A stretch of DNA of 64,000 nt from positions 124,001 through 188,000 of the forward strand of contig NZ_JBFDAE010000008.1 of the NCBI RefSeq assembly GCF_040720935.1, written 5' to 3'. A program made the translations under genes and the position numbers. This document shows positions 1 through 7,926 of the stretch, piece by piece; positions within the stretch are counted from its first letter, which is position 1; each line of letters starts with the position of its first letter. The stretch is from Jejuia sp040720935. GTDB lineage: Bacteria > Bacteroidota > Bacteroidia > Flavobacteriales > Flavobacteriaceae. Under the pieces are notes generated by a model. It was not told where the DNA came from, searched no databases, and saw only the letters and a list, made by a program, of their open reading frames with translations.

Positions 1-1
1 T

Positions 2-1324
2 AGTGGATACGTCGAATAAATCAGAGGCATATTCAAAAGTTGAGCTTAGTATGCCTTGATCTTCACCAACATAAATAGTTAAATCAAATTTAGAAACCTC
101 AGAATCAAACCAAGTATGGGATAATTTAAGATGATCTCCAAAATATGGGTTTTCTGGTTTGGAGTGGTATAGAAACATCACTTGGAAAAACGGATTAGTT
201 GATAGTGACCGTTTCACATTCATCTCCTTTACTAGGGTATCAAAAGGGATGTCTTTATTTTCAAAAGCTTCAAGCGTATTGTTCTTTATGTATTGCACAA
301 AATCTTTAAAAGACTTTTTGGGATCTATATCTGCTCTTAGTACAACTGTATCGTTAAAAAAACCAATAAGGTTTTCTAGACTTTTTCTATCCCTATTTGT
401 TATTGGGGTGCCTATTAGAATATTCGTTTGCCCACTAAGACGATATAGAAATAGGTAAAATATCGCTAACATTAAATTATAGGGCGTAGTTCCGGTTTCC
501 TTAGATAACCCTAAAAGTTTATAAGACACTTCTTTTGAATACTCTTGAGTAAATGATGCTGCGCCTTTAAAAGTTGGTTTTAAAGGTCTGTTATAATCAA
601 AAGGTAATGTTAATTGCGGAATCTGTCCTGAGAGTTTCGCTTTCCAATATGCTAATGCTTTGTGGTTTGTCGCCTTGTTTTCAATCCAATAGCTATAATC
701 TGAATATTGTAAAGTGGTTTTTCTGTTTGTTAACTTGCTGTTGGACGTTAATTCCAAATAATATCCAGCCACATGTTCCCTGAAAATCCTCATGGACCAT
801 TTATCTGTAACAATATGGTGAAGCGTAATTTGAAGTATGTGGTGGTTGCCTGCTATCTTGATAATAGCTGCTCTTACCAACGGACTTTTTGTTAATTCAA
901 AATGCTTAGTAGCCTCATTTTTTTGAACTTTTAAGGATTCAACTGCTGCATCTTCAGGATTTAGTGTAGAAAAATCATGAATTGTTATAGCCATTTCGGC
1001 ATCTTGGTCAATTTTTTGGACAACCTCATTATTTTCAAAAAGGTAAGTTGATCTTAAAATATCATGATCCTGATATACTTTTTTTAAGCTTTCAACTAAG
1101 CAATCGATATGCAGTTCGCCTTCAAAGGTATAGGTTTCAGAATAATTATAAAAAGGGTTTTTTGGATACATTTGCTGTAAAAACCAAAGCCTTTTTTGGC
1201 CAGAAGAAAGCGGGATGTTAATGCCTTCCGGAGCTTTCTCAATAGTGTTTAAAGTAGCGTTTTCTTTTGTTTTACTTTTCCACTTATCTAATAGCGATAT
1301 TTTTTTTTCATCTTCCATAAACAT
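2..1324 (-). CDS. NRPS, N-terminal condensation domain (partial, runs off left edge)
   Basis: An open reading frame runs leftward from an ATG at 1324 (alternative ATG at 1318) to the window edge without a stop, giving 441 residues. It is a condensation domain. C1 is PLSSGQKRLWFLQQMYP near residues 38-54. C3 is HHIVTDKWS, with H169, H170 and D174. C5 is IGTPITNR, C6 is GFFNDTVVLR and C7 is PFDTLVKEM. Such domains join two carrier-protein-bound intermediates by an amide bond. The visible part ends about where a C domain ends, so an adenylation domain probably lies off the window. It starts 2 nt after the stop of the HupE-like gene, so the two form one operon, divergent from the second NRPS. The glycine usual after the C3 aspartate is a lysine. 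The C domain is clear; the full architecture is unknown. Confidence 0.9.
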   Translation of the reverse strand, partial: MFMEDEKKISLLDKWKSKTKENATLNTIEKAPEGINIPLSSGQKRLWFLQQMYPKNPFYNYSETYTFEGELHIDCLVESLKKVYQDHDILRSTYLFENNEVVQKIDQDAEMAITIHDFSTLNPEDAAVESLKVQKNEATKHFELTKSPLVRAAIIKIAGNHHILQITLHHIVTDKWSMRIFREHVAGYYLELTSNSKLTNRKTTLQYSDYSYWIENKATNHKALAYWKAKLSGQIPQLTLPFDYNRPLKPTFKGAASFTQEYSKEVSYKLLGLSKETGTTPYNLMLAIFYLFLYRLSGQTNILIGTPITNRDRKSLENLIGFFNDTVVLRADIDPKKSFKDFVQYIKNNTLEAFENKDIPFDTLVKEMNVKRSLSTNPFFQVMFLYHSKPENPYFGDHLKLSHTWFDSEVSKFDLTIYVGEDQGILSSTFEYASDLFDVST

Positions 1325-1326
1325 TT

Positions 1327-2580
1327 TTAAACTAAGCCTAACCAAGAAGCAAATTTATAGGCAGCTACACGGATATGGTTATCTATTGGGAATTCAACAT
1401 CAAAAACACGTTCTATGAGCCAGTATAACGATATTATGATAAGTAATATAGAAAGATAAACTAAGAATTTTGAATATAATTTAAGTTTTCTTATTAAAAA
1501 TAAAACAGGAAATATTAGGGCGATTATAACCAACTGTCCTATTTCAACCCCAACATTAAAACCAAGTAAAGATAGTGTTAAATGCTCTCCATTAAACCCT
1601 AGTTCTCCAAGAACGCTTGCAAATCCAAAACCATGAAATAGTCCAAAAACAAAGGCGATTATCCAATCTCTCCCATTAAAAATAGGTCTTATATTATGAT
1701 AGGCTGCCAAACCTATGGACAATGCAATAATAGATTCTACAAATCTTGATGGCAACACAACTATTTGTAGCGAAGCCAAACTGAGTGTAATGGTATGGGC
1801 AATGGTAAAAAATGTGATAATTTTTATAAGGTACAGAAATGCTGGTTTAAACTTTTGTACAGGTTCCCATACCCACTTATTTGAACTATTATCACCTGTG
1901 GCTCCTTTATCACCTTTTCTTTTACGCCTTACAACTGCAGGTAAAATCAAAGCTAGTATAAACAAAATATGGTCTATTCCAATCCAAATATGCCAAATAC
2001 CTTGTCTTACCATGGCCTTAAACCCTATCCAAATAGAGCCTTCGTTTAAAGGAAGTGTTTTAGTCCAATCATTATTGCTAAAATCTAAGGCAATTATTTT
2101 TTCATTATTGAACTTTCCTGTTTTCCAGTTATACTCAATACCCAGTAGATTAACGTGTTGTGGTTCCTCCTCAATAAAAGTTTTAAATGTAATATCCATC
2201 TTATCAGGTGATTTCGCTGTATTTTCTAGATGAAAATTAAAGATGACAAAATCGGCAAACCTAACTTTTAATAGTCGTATTTCATCGCTAAAAACTATTT
2301 TGTATGTCTGGTTTTGGTAAGAAAACTGTGTGTTTTTAATTAGGTATTCCTGAATTTTTTTAATGTGCGGATTTACAGCTTCAACTGTTGTTCTTTTGCC
2401 TAAATTTAGTCCTAAAACATCATTGAGTTCGTTCACACTAATATGAAAATCACCTTCAATATTTGCGTTTTCATATATTTTTAAATACAAAAGGCTATTG
2501 TCTGGATGATGCGCAAATACTTTTGGAGTTATTAAAAAGAAGAAAGCGCATAGCAAAATTTGAGGTAAAAATTTTCTCAT
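1327..2580 (-). CDS. HupE/UreJ-like integral membrane protein
   Basis: A 417-residue protein with a signal peptide (1-23), a periplasmic region of about 165 residues, and about seven hydrophobic helices from residue 192 on. The helices carry histidines typical of the HupE/UreJ_2 family: HIWIGIDHILF (H197, D203, H204), IAHTITL (H262) and GLFHGFGFA (H316). HupE/UreJ proteins are linked to nickel uptake in hydrogenase and urease systems, but many members have no known substrate. No hydrogenase or urease gene is visible here. The mature protein would begin with two histidines. It is the first gene of the minus-strand operon and lies just upstream of an NRPS, so I infer a role in handling the metal bound by the NRPS product. 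The family call is secure; nickel rather than copper or another metal is open. Confidence 0.85.
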   Translation of the reverse strand: MRKFLPQILLCAFFFLITPKVFAHHPDNSLLYLKIYENANIEGDFHISVNELNDVLGLNLGKRTTVEAVNPHIKKIQEYLIKNTQFSYQNQTYKIVFSDEIRLLKVRFADFVIFNFHLENTAKSPDKMDITFKTFIEEEPQHVNLLGIEYNWKTGKFNNEKIIALDFSNNDWTKTLPLNEGSIWIGFKAMVRQGIWHIWIGIDHILFILALILPAVVRRKRKGDKGATGDNSSNKWVWEPVQKFKPAFLYLIKIITFFTIAHTITLSLASLQIVVLPSRFVESIIALSIGLAAYHNIRPIFNGRDWIIAFVFGLFHGFGFASVLGELGFNGEHLTLSLLGFNVGVEIGQLVIIALIFPVLFLIRKLKLYSKFLVYLSILLIIISLYWLIERVFDVEFPIDNHIRVAAYKFASWLGLV

Positions 2581-2645
2581 AACAGTTGGTTTTTAAAAGA
2601 AAAAAACACATTGAATACTATATGTGTTTCGTCTATTTTTTGTTT

Positions 2646-2662
2646 CAATATCGTAAATATTG
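2646..2662. promoter_or_regulatory. Inverted repeat, candidate operator
   Basis: A perfect 6-bp inverted repeat with a 5-bp spacer (CAATAT-cgtaa-ATATTG) lies 66 bp upstream of the HupE-like gene in the divergent region. Its size and position fit a dimeric regulator site such as a metal-responsive repressor, but a repeat this AT-rich can arise by chance. No regulator gene is visible next to it. Confidence 0.3.
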
Positions 2663-2736
2663 AAGTATTACTATCTTTTTTCGCGTTTTTTTTCGATAAG
2701 TCTTGTTAATTAGTCGTCAAACTGTTATGGATTCAT

Positions 2737-2766
2737 TTTGGTTCTGCGCTTAATTGCATATATTTA
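2737..2766 (+). promoter_or_regulatory. Candidate promoter of the carrier-protein/NRPS operon
   Basis: TTTG at 2737-2740 is followed after 18 nt by TATATTTA at 2759-2766, one base off the Bacteroidetes -7 consensus TAnnTTTG. The predicted leader to the ATG at 2906 is about 130 nt. This is a consensus match only. Confidence 0.35.
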
Positions 2767-2905
2767 CTTTTCCAGTAAAACAAGCTATATAAAAAAAATG
2801 CTATGCTATATATTTTACTGTTTAAGGTACATTTTTTATAGATCAAGTCTTCTCTAGAATTCTTGTTGCTGGCTCGTGAAAAGAATTTAAAATACTCCAA
2901 AATGT

Positions 2906-3148
2906 ATGGACATAAAACATGGTTTGATAGTTTTTTTAAAAAGTGAAATTTTAGAAGACACATCTATTGAAATTAATGGTGAAGATCAGTTGCTTTCAAG
3001 TGGTTTGGTAGATTCCTTGGGCTTAATGCGCATTGTTCGATATATAGAAAAGCATTCAGGAATAACTGTTCCTTTTGAGGACATTACATTGGAGAACTTT
3101 ATGTCTGTTGATAGTATTGTAACTTACGTTAATAACATCTCAAATTAA
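2906..3148 (+). CDS. Stand-alone acyl/peptidyl carrier protein
   Basis: An 80-residue carrier protein with the phosphopantetheine site in GLVDSLGLMR, where S37 is the predicted attachment serine. The rest fits the four-helix carrier fold, including EDITLENFMSVDSIVTYV at the C-terminus. It would hold an acyl or aminoacyl group as a thioester for the condensation domain of the neighbouring NRPS. It lies 6 nt upstream of that gene, in the same direction, so the two are surely co-transcribed. No separate adenylation or acyl-ligase gene for loading it is visible; a loading enzyme may lie left of the window. The DSL motif is like acyl carrier proteins, while the NRPS carrier domain has GGHSL. Confidence 0.9.
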   Translation: MDIKHGLIVFLKSEILEDTSIEINGEDQLLSSGLVDSLGLMRIVRYIEKHSGITVPFEDITLENFMSVDSIVTYVNNISN

Positions 3149-3154
3149 CCTACA

Positions 3155-6100
3155 ATGCCCATGGATTCCTTAGAAAGTATAACACTTCCGTTAACAAAAA
3201 GCCAAACGTCGCTGTGGCTTGTGGATAAGCTCAATCCTAATACACCAATAAATAACGTGCCTTATGCATTTTATATTAAAGGTAAGATTGACGAAAGTGT
3301 TTTTCAAAATGCATTTCAGGAATTAATCAATACGACAGATGTTTTAAGAGCTGTTATTATTGAAGTAGATAGCATGCCAAATCAAAAAATTGCAGCTTCT
3401 TTAGAGTACACCGTTGCATATCTTGACTTTTTTGAAAAGGAGGAAGCAATGGTAAATTCTTGGTTGCAGACAAGAAGTGAGGTTCCATTCGACGTTTCGG
3501 AACAACTCTTCGATACTGCGTTAATAAAGAGAACTTCAGATGAATATATTTGGTTTCTTAACCTACATCATGTAATAACCGATGCTTCAAGTTCCGTCAT
3601 TCTATTTGAAAACATGTCCAAAATTTACGAAAGTTTAAAAAGAGGGACTAATGATGCTCAAGTTGAAAATATAGGGTATAAAACGTTTGTGGATTTTGAA
3701 TTAAAGGAAAGAGCAAATAACGAGGATATTACAAAATATTGGGAAGATAAAGTTGAAACTTTCAATGAGATGCCACCTTTATATGGCGTTAAAAAACTAC
3801 AGGATCTAACCACAAAGTCCAATAGAACAGAAATTGAATTGAATATTGATGAGGTTGAGCAGCTTATAGATAATTCCAACCAAAGTGGTGCAATGTCCTG
3901 GCATAAGGATCTTATTGCTTTTAACGTTTTTGCTACGCTATTGTTTACTTACATGTATCGTATTAGCGGGCAAAAAAAATTAGTAGTAGGTGCGCCAATT
4001 CATAATAGAGTCAAAAAAAGTTTTAAAAGTATAACAGGTTTATTTATCGAAATTTTACCACTTGCCGTAGAAATTGATGAAGACGATACATTTAATTCTT
4101 TACTGAAGAAGGTTCAGAATGAAACCAATAACTATTTAAAATATGGCTTAACGGGAGCATCATCTGCAAAATTAAATCGTAGTTTCAATACTATATTCAA
4201 TTATATAAATTCAAGTTTTCCTGTTTTCTCTGGATATGAAACAAAGGCAGAATGGATACATCCTGGGCATGCCGACCCGGGCCACAAACTGCGTTTTCAT
4301 GTCTGCGACTTTGCTGGGGAAGGAAATTTGAAATTGATCTTAGATGTTAATAATGATGTGTTAGGTGTCTCTAAACTTGATTCGGCTGCAATTCATTTCA
4401 AAAATATTGTTAATGCTTTTTTGAGTGATATCGATCAACCGATAACTGCAACAGGGATAGCGACCGAAGAAGAATTAAAAGCATATTTAGAACCAAATCT
4501 GGTAAATGATAATGGCGTTTTAAATGCGCTTGAAGTATTTGAGAATTTGGTAAAGCATAAGCCAAATGCTGTAGTGGTGCAATCCCGAAACGATACATTT
4601 ACTTTTAAAGGCTTAAATAAAAGGGCAAATCAATTGGCAAATTATTTGAAAAAACAAGGCATTGGTCCAGGAGACAATGTTGCCCTTTATAATTATCGAA
4701 ACAGCCAATACATTATTGGGGTGCTGGCAATTATGAAAGCAGGCGGTACATTTATCCCAATTGCTTCAGATCAGCCAGAAGGGCGGGTTGCCTATATTAT
4801 TTCAAATTCAGGATGTTCTCTTGTGCTTACGGAAGGTGTGTTACAAAATAATATTTCAAATATTGAAGTCCCATACATTGATTTGGCAGCCATTAAAGAT
4901 GACATTAAAAAACAACCCGAAGAAAGTCCCGGGTCAAATTTACCATTAAATAGCTTGGCTTATGTGCTGTACACTTCTGGTTCAACAGGAAACCCAAAAG
5001 GTGTTTTAATCTCGCATGGGGCACTTTCAAATTATTTGTTTTGGGCCAAGGATTATTATGATATTACAGATAAAACAATACTGCCGCTGTTCACTTCAAT
5101 CGGTTTCGATTTAACAATTACATCTACATTGTTACCATTAATTAGTGGTGGGAAATTAATGTTATATACCGAAAATACCTTTGGGCCAGATATGTCCCTA
5201 ATGCAGGTTTTAGGCGATAATAGTGTGAATACAATTAAATTAACACCTTCTCATTTATCATTTTTAAAAGATCGGGATTTAGCAAGTTCCAACATCCACA
5301 CCATGATTGTTGGGGGAGAAGATTTCAAGGTAAATTTAGCTCAAGCTATTACATCAGCATTTAACAATCCAGTAAAAATTTATAATGAATATGGCCCTAC
5401 CGAAGCTACTGTTGGCTGTATTGTAGGGGCGTTTGATAATGAAAAGCACAAGGATGATGTTTCCGTTGCAATAGGCGTTCCTATCAAAAATATGCATGCT
5501 TACATTCTAGATGACAACCAAAATTTGGTGCCAGATGGGGTTGTAGGCGAATTATATTTAAGCGGTGCTAGTCTGGCAAATGGTTATTTAAAATTAGAAG
5601 AATTAACCAATAACAAATTTGTTGACAATCCTTTTATAAAAGGGACTAAAATGTACCATACTGGCGATTTGGCCAGAATAAACCAGAAAGGCGAATATGA
5701 ATATTTGGGTAGGGTAGATGAACAAATAAAGCTCAGAGGGTATAGGATAGAACTTACCGATATTGAGGCAAACTTAGTAGATTTTGAAGATATCGATGAT
5801 TGCGCTGTGGTATTGGTAACTAATAAAAAAGAGCACATTCCAGAGAAAAGTGTAATTAATTGTACAGAGTGCGGATTACCATCTAATTATCCCCAAACCG
5901 AATTTGATGAATTTGGAGTTTGCAACCTTTGTAATGCTTTTAAGGGCTATAAAGAGAAAGCTGAACGCTATTTTAAAACCGAAGACGAATTACGAGAAAT
6001 TTTGATGTCCACAAAAGGTAAAAACCCTGAATATGATTGTTTATCACTTTTAAGTGGCGGAAAAGACAGCACCTATATTTTAGCACAATTGGTAAGTATG

Positions 6101-7306
6101 GGCTTGAATGTTTTGGCTTTTACTCTAGATAACGGTTACATTTCAGAGCAGGCAAAGGCAAATGTAGATCGCATAGTTTCTCAACTTGGCGTAGATCACA
6201 TCTATGGAGAAACAAACCACATGAATGATATTTTCGTAGATAGTTTGAAACGGCACCAAAATGTGTGTAATGGTTGTTTTAAGACCATTTATACTTTGAG
6301 TACTAAAATTGCTATGGAAAAACAAATACCTTTTATTGTTACTGGGTTATCAAGGGGGCAATTTTTTGAAACACGACTTACGGAAGAGTTATTTTGGGAA
6401 GACGATTTAGATGTGAAGAAAATTGATGACACGATTTTAGAAGTTAGAAAACTCTATCATAGAGAAGAAGATGCGGTAAAGGACCTTCTGGATGTATCAA
6501 TATTTGAAGATGATGCCATTTTTGATAAAGTACAGTTTGTAGATTTTTACCGCTATTCCGATGTGAGTTTAGAAGACATGTTAAGTTTTTTAAAGGAAAA
6601 AGTAGGTTGGGTAAGACCAACAGATACCGGACGTTCAACCAACTGCTTAATAAATCAGGTTGGTATTTATGTTCATAAAAAAGAGTTGGGTTACAGTAAC
6701 TATTCATTTCCCTACAGCTGGGATGTTCGTTTAGGTCATAAAACAAGAGATGAAAGTCTGGAAGAAATAAATGAATATATAGATGAGCCCGAAGTAAAGC
6801 GTATTATGAAAGAAATTGGGTATGAAGAGTCCGATATGTTTGAAGATGATGAGAAATTGGTAGCGTATTACACAGGGAATAACAATTTGACCCAAAAGGA
6901 GTTGAAGCACTATTTGTCCCAAAAAGTACCGTCGTATATGGTGCCTTCGGTATTTAAGCATTTAGAAGAAATGCCCTTGACAAAAAATGGAAAAACCGAT
7001 AAAAAGACATTAAGAAGTTTAACCGTGGACCAACTGGAAATGGAAGTGTCCTACGTTGCACCACGAAACGAAATTGAGGAATTGGTTGAAGGTATTTGGA
7101 AGGAAGTTTTACGCATGGAAAAAATTGGAGTTCATGATAATTTTATTGCTTTAGGAGGTCATTCTTTAGCGGCTATAAGAGTAACATCAAGAATTAATGA
7201 AGAATTGGGAATGAATATTCCTTTAAATAAGGTATTTAATTTACCTACAATAGAGACATATGCAAACCATATAGAACAAACAATGATTGAGTTATTAGAA
7301 GAATAA
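3155..7306 (+). CDS. NRPS (C-A-PCP) with PP-loop amidotransferase-like domain inserted in the A domain
   Basis: A 1383-residue NRPS. Residues 10-440 are a condensation domain (C1 LPLTKSQTSLWLVDKLNP; C3 HHVITDASS with H138, H139, D143). Residues 455-890 are an adenylation core (A3 YTSGSTGNPKG at 606-616, A5 NEYGPTE at 744-750, A7 YHTGDLA at 824-830, A8 GRVDEQIKLRGYRIEL at 852-867). Residues 900-1225 form an inserted domain with cysteine pairs C903/C906 and C923/C926, the PP-loop SGGKDS at 967-972 and a CNGC pair at 1038/1041. The A domain then resumes to A10 (PLTKNGKTDKK, K1280). A carrier domain follows with LGGHSL (S1337). There is no thioesterase. The insert matches N-acetyl-sugar amidotransferases, which activate an amide oxygen with ATP. 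The pocket residues suggest asparagine. Replacement of an amide oxygen by nitrogen or sulfur during assembly is my inference. An alternative start is ATG 3161. Confidence 0.93.
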   Translation: MPMDSLESITLPLTKSQTSLWLVDKLNPNTPINNVPYAFYIKGKIDESVFQNAFQELINTTDVLRAVIIEVDSMPNQKIAASLEYTVAYLDFFEKEEAMVNSWLQTRSEVPFDVSEQLFDTALIKRTSDEYIWFLNLHHVITDASSSVILFENMSKIYESLKRGTNDAQVENIGYKTFVDFELKERANNEDITKYWEDKVETFNEMPPLYGVKKLQDLTTKSNRTEIELNIDEVEQLIDNSNQSGAMSWHKDLIAFNVFATLLFTYMYRISGQKKLVVGAPIHNRVKKSFKSITGLFIEILPLAVEIDEDDTFNSLLKKVQNETNNYLKYGLTGASSAKLNRSFNTIFNYINSSFPVFSGYETKAEWIHPGHADPGHKLRFHVCDFAGEGNLKLILDVNNDVLGVSKLDSAAIHFKNIVNAFLSDIDQPITATGIATEEELKAYLEPNLVNDNGVLNALEVFENLVKHKPNAVVVQSRNDTFTFKGLNKRANQLANYLKKQGIGPGDNVALYNYRNSQYIIGVLAIMKAGGTFIPIASDQPEGRVAYIISNSGCSLVLTEGVLQNNISNIEVPYIDLAAIKDDIKKQPEESPGSNLPLNSLAYVLYTSGSTGNPKGVLISHGALSNYLFWAKDYYDITDKTILPLFTSIGFDLTITSTLLPLISGGKLMLYTENTFGPDMSLMQVLGDNSVNTIKLTPSHLSFLKDRDLASSNIHTMIVGGEDFKVNLAQAITSAFNNPVKIYNEYGPTEATVGCIVGAFDNEKHKDDVSVAIGVPIKNMHAYILDDNQNLVPDGVVGELYLSGASLANGYLKLEELTNNKFVDNPFIKGTKMYHTGDLARINQKGEYEYLGRVDEQIKLRGYRIELTDIEANLVDFEDIDDCAVVLVTNKKEHIPEKSVINCTECGLPSNYPQTEFDEFGVCNLCNAFKGYKEKAERYFKTEDELREILMSTKGKNPEYDCLSLLSGGKDSTYILAQLVSMGLNVLAFTLDNGYISEQAKANVDRIVSQLGVDHIYGETNHMNDIFVDSLKRHQNVCNGCFKTIYTLSTKIAMEKQIPFIVTGLSRGQFFETRLTEELFWEDDLDVKKIDDTILEVRKLYHREEDAVKDLLDVSIFEDDAIFDKVQFVDFYRYSDVSLEDMLSFLKEKVGWVRPTDTGRSTNCLINQVGIYVHKKELGYSNYSFPYSWDVRLGHKTRDESLEEINEYIDEPEVKRIMKEIGYEESDMFEDDEKLVAYYTGNNNLTQKELKHYLSQKVPSYMVPSVFKHLEEMPLTKNGKTDKKTLRSLTVDQLEMEVSYVAPRNEIEELVEGIWKEVLRMEKIGVHDNFIALGGHSLAAIRVTSRINEELGMNIPLNKVFNLPTIETYANHIEQTMIELLEE

Positions 7307-7332
7307 TAGTATTGAGTACTGGTTAAGAAATA

Positions 7333-7773
7333 ATGAAACAACTTAAAATACATATCATAAAATTTGTCGCCATTACAATGAGCATTGCTTATTTAATAGC
7401 GCCATTGCACAATGAAATTAATAGTGTTTTGCATTTTATTTCTCATAACCTAGAAAAGCCAAGTGTGCTCATTTCCCATAATTTTGATATAAATTCTGAA
7501 GTTAAATTGATGCCTTCAGCTATTTCCTCACATGAGCATAGAATAATTGATTTCATAGATACTATTTTTGGAGAAGATGATGCAGAACAGAAAGACTCAA
7601 AACAACCAAATCCAAAAGAAAGTAAAATTGATAAGCATTTGAGTTCCTTTAATTATGGTCTAGAGAAATTATTTTCAACTAAAAGAGTGTCAACTACATG
7701 TTGTTATACAGACAAAATACAAAGTGGTTTTTACAAAAAAATAAAGATACCTCCACAATTTAATTTGGTGTAG
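7333..7773 (+). CDS. Small membrane-anchored protein with scattered histidines, metal-uptake associated
   Basis: A 146-residue protein with one N-terminal hydrophobic segment (about residues 8-26), followed by a segment with several histidines (PLHNEINSVLHFISHNLEK and SHNF) and later SSHEHRIIDFID. Its C-terminal third is polar and contains a CC pair in STTCCYTDK. I do not recognise a named family. Small proteins with such histidine clusters often sit next to TonB-dependent metal receptors in Bacteroidetes, which fits its place 26 nt after the NRPS and just before the receptor gene. It may bind a metal in the periplasm or help the receptor. The function is inferred from context only. Confidence 0.75.
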   Translation: MKQLKIHIIKFVAITMSIAYLIAPLHNEINSVLHFISHNLEKPSVLISHNFDINSEVKLMPSAISSHEHRIIDFIDTIFGEDDAEQKDSKQPNPKESKIDKHLSSFNYGLEKLFSTKRVSTTCCYTDKIQSGFYKKIKIPPQFNLV

Positions 7774-7926
7774 CTGTCTTAAAAACTGCAACATAGAAAC
7801 GTCTTCAGAATTTCTACATGCATTAACTGCACGGTTACAAAGTTTCATTCCTTATTTATAATTGTAACAAGCAAGTTTTAGTTTTGCCTTGAGCAAATCT
7901 AAAGCGTGCACATAAAACATGAAAAC

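Larger units (their letters stand above)
2581..2905. other. Divergent intergenic region of the NRPS locus
   Basis: This 325-base AT-rich region separates the HupE/NRPS operon (minus) from the carrier-protein/NRPS operon (plus). It should hold both promoters and any shared operator. I see an inverted repeat, CAATAT-N5-ATATTG, at 2646-2662, and a plus-strand promoter-like pair at 2737-2766. No open frame in it resembles a protein; the minus-strand frame at 2733-2963 is unsupported. Confidence 0.6.

Noticed and set aside
1327..2580. HupE-like gene as part of a hydrogenase or urease cluster
   Set aside because: No hydrogenase or urease gene is present in the window; the neighbours are NRPS genes.
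2733..2963. Minus-strand open frame across the divergent promoter region
   Set aside because: It overlaps the carrier-protein start and has an unlikely composition.
5855..6830. Fusion caused by a misassembled surface-sugar amidotransferase gene
   Set aside because: The frame is open throughout and the A domain resumes correctly after the insert with motif A10 and a carrier domain.
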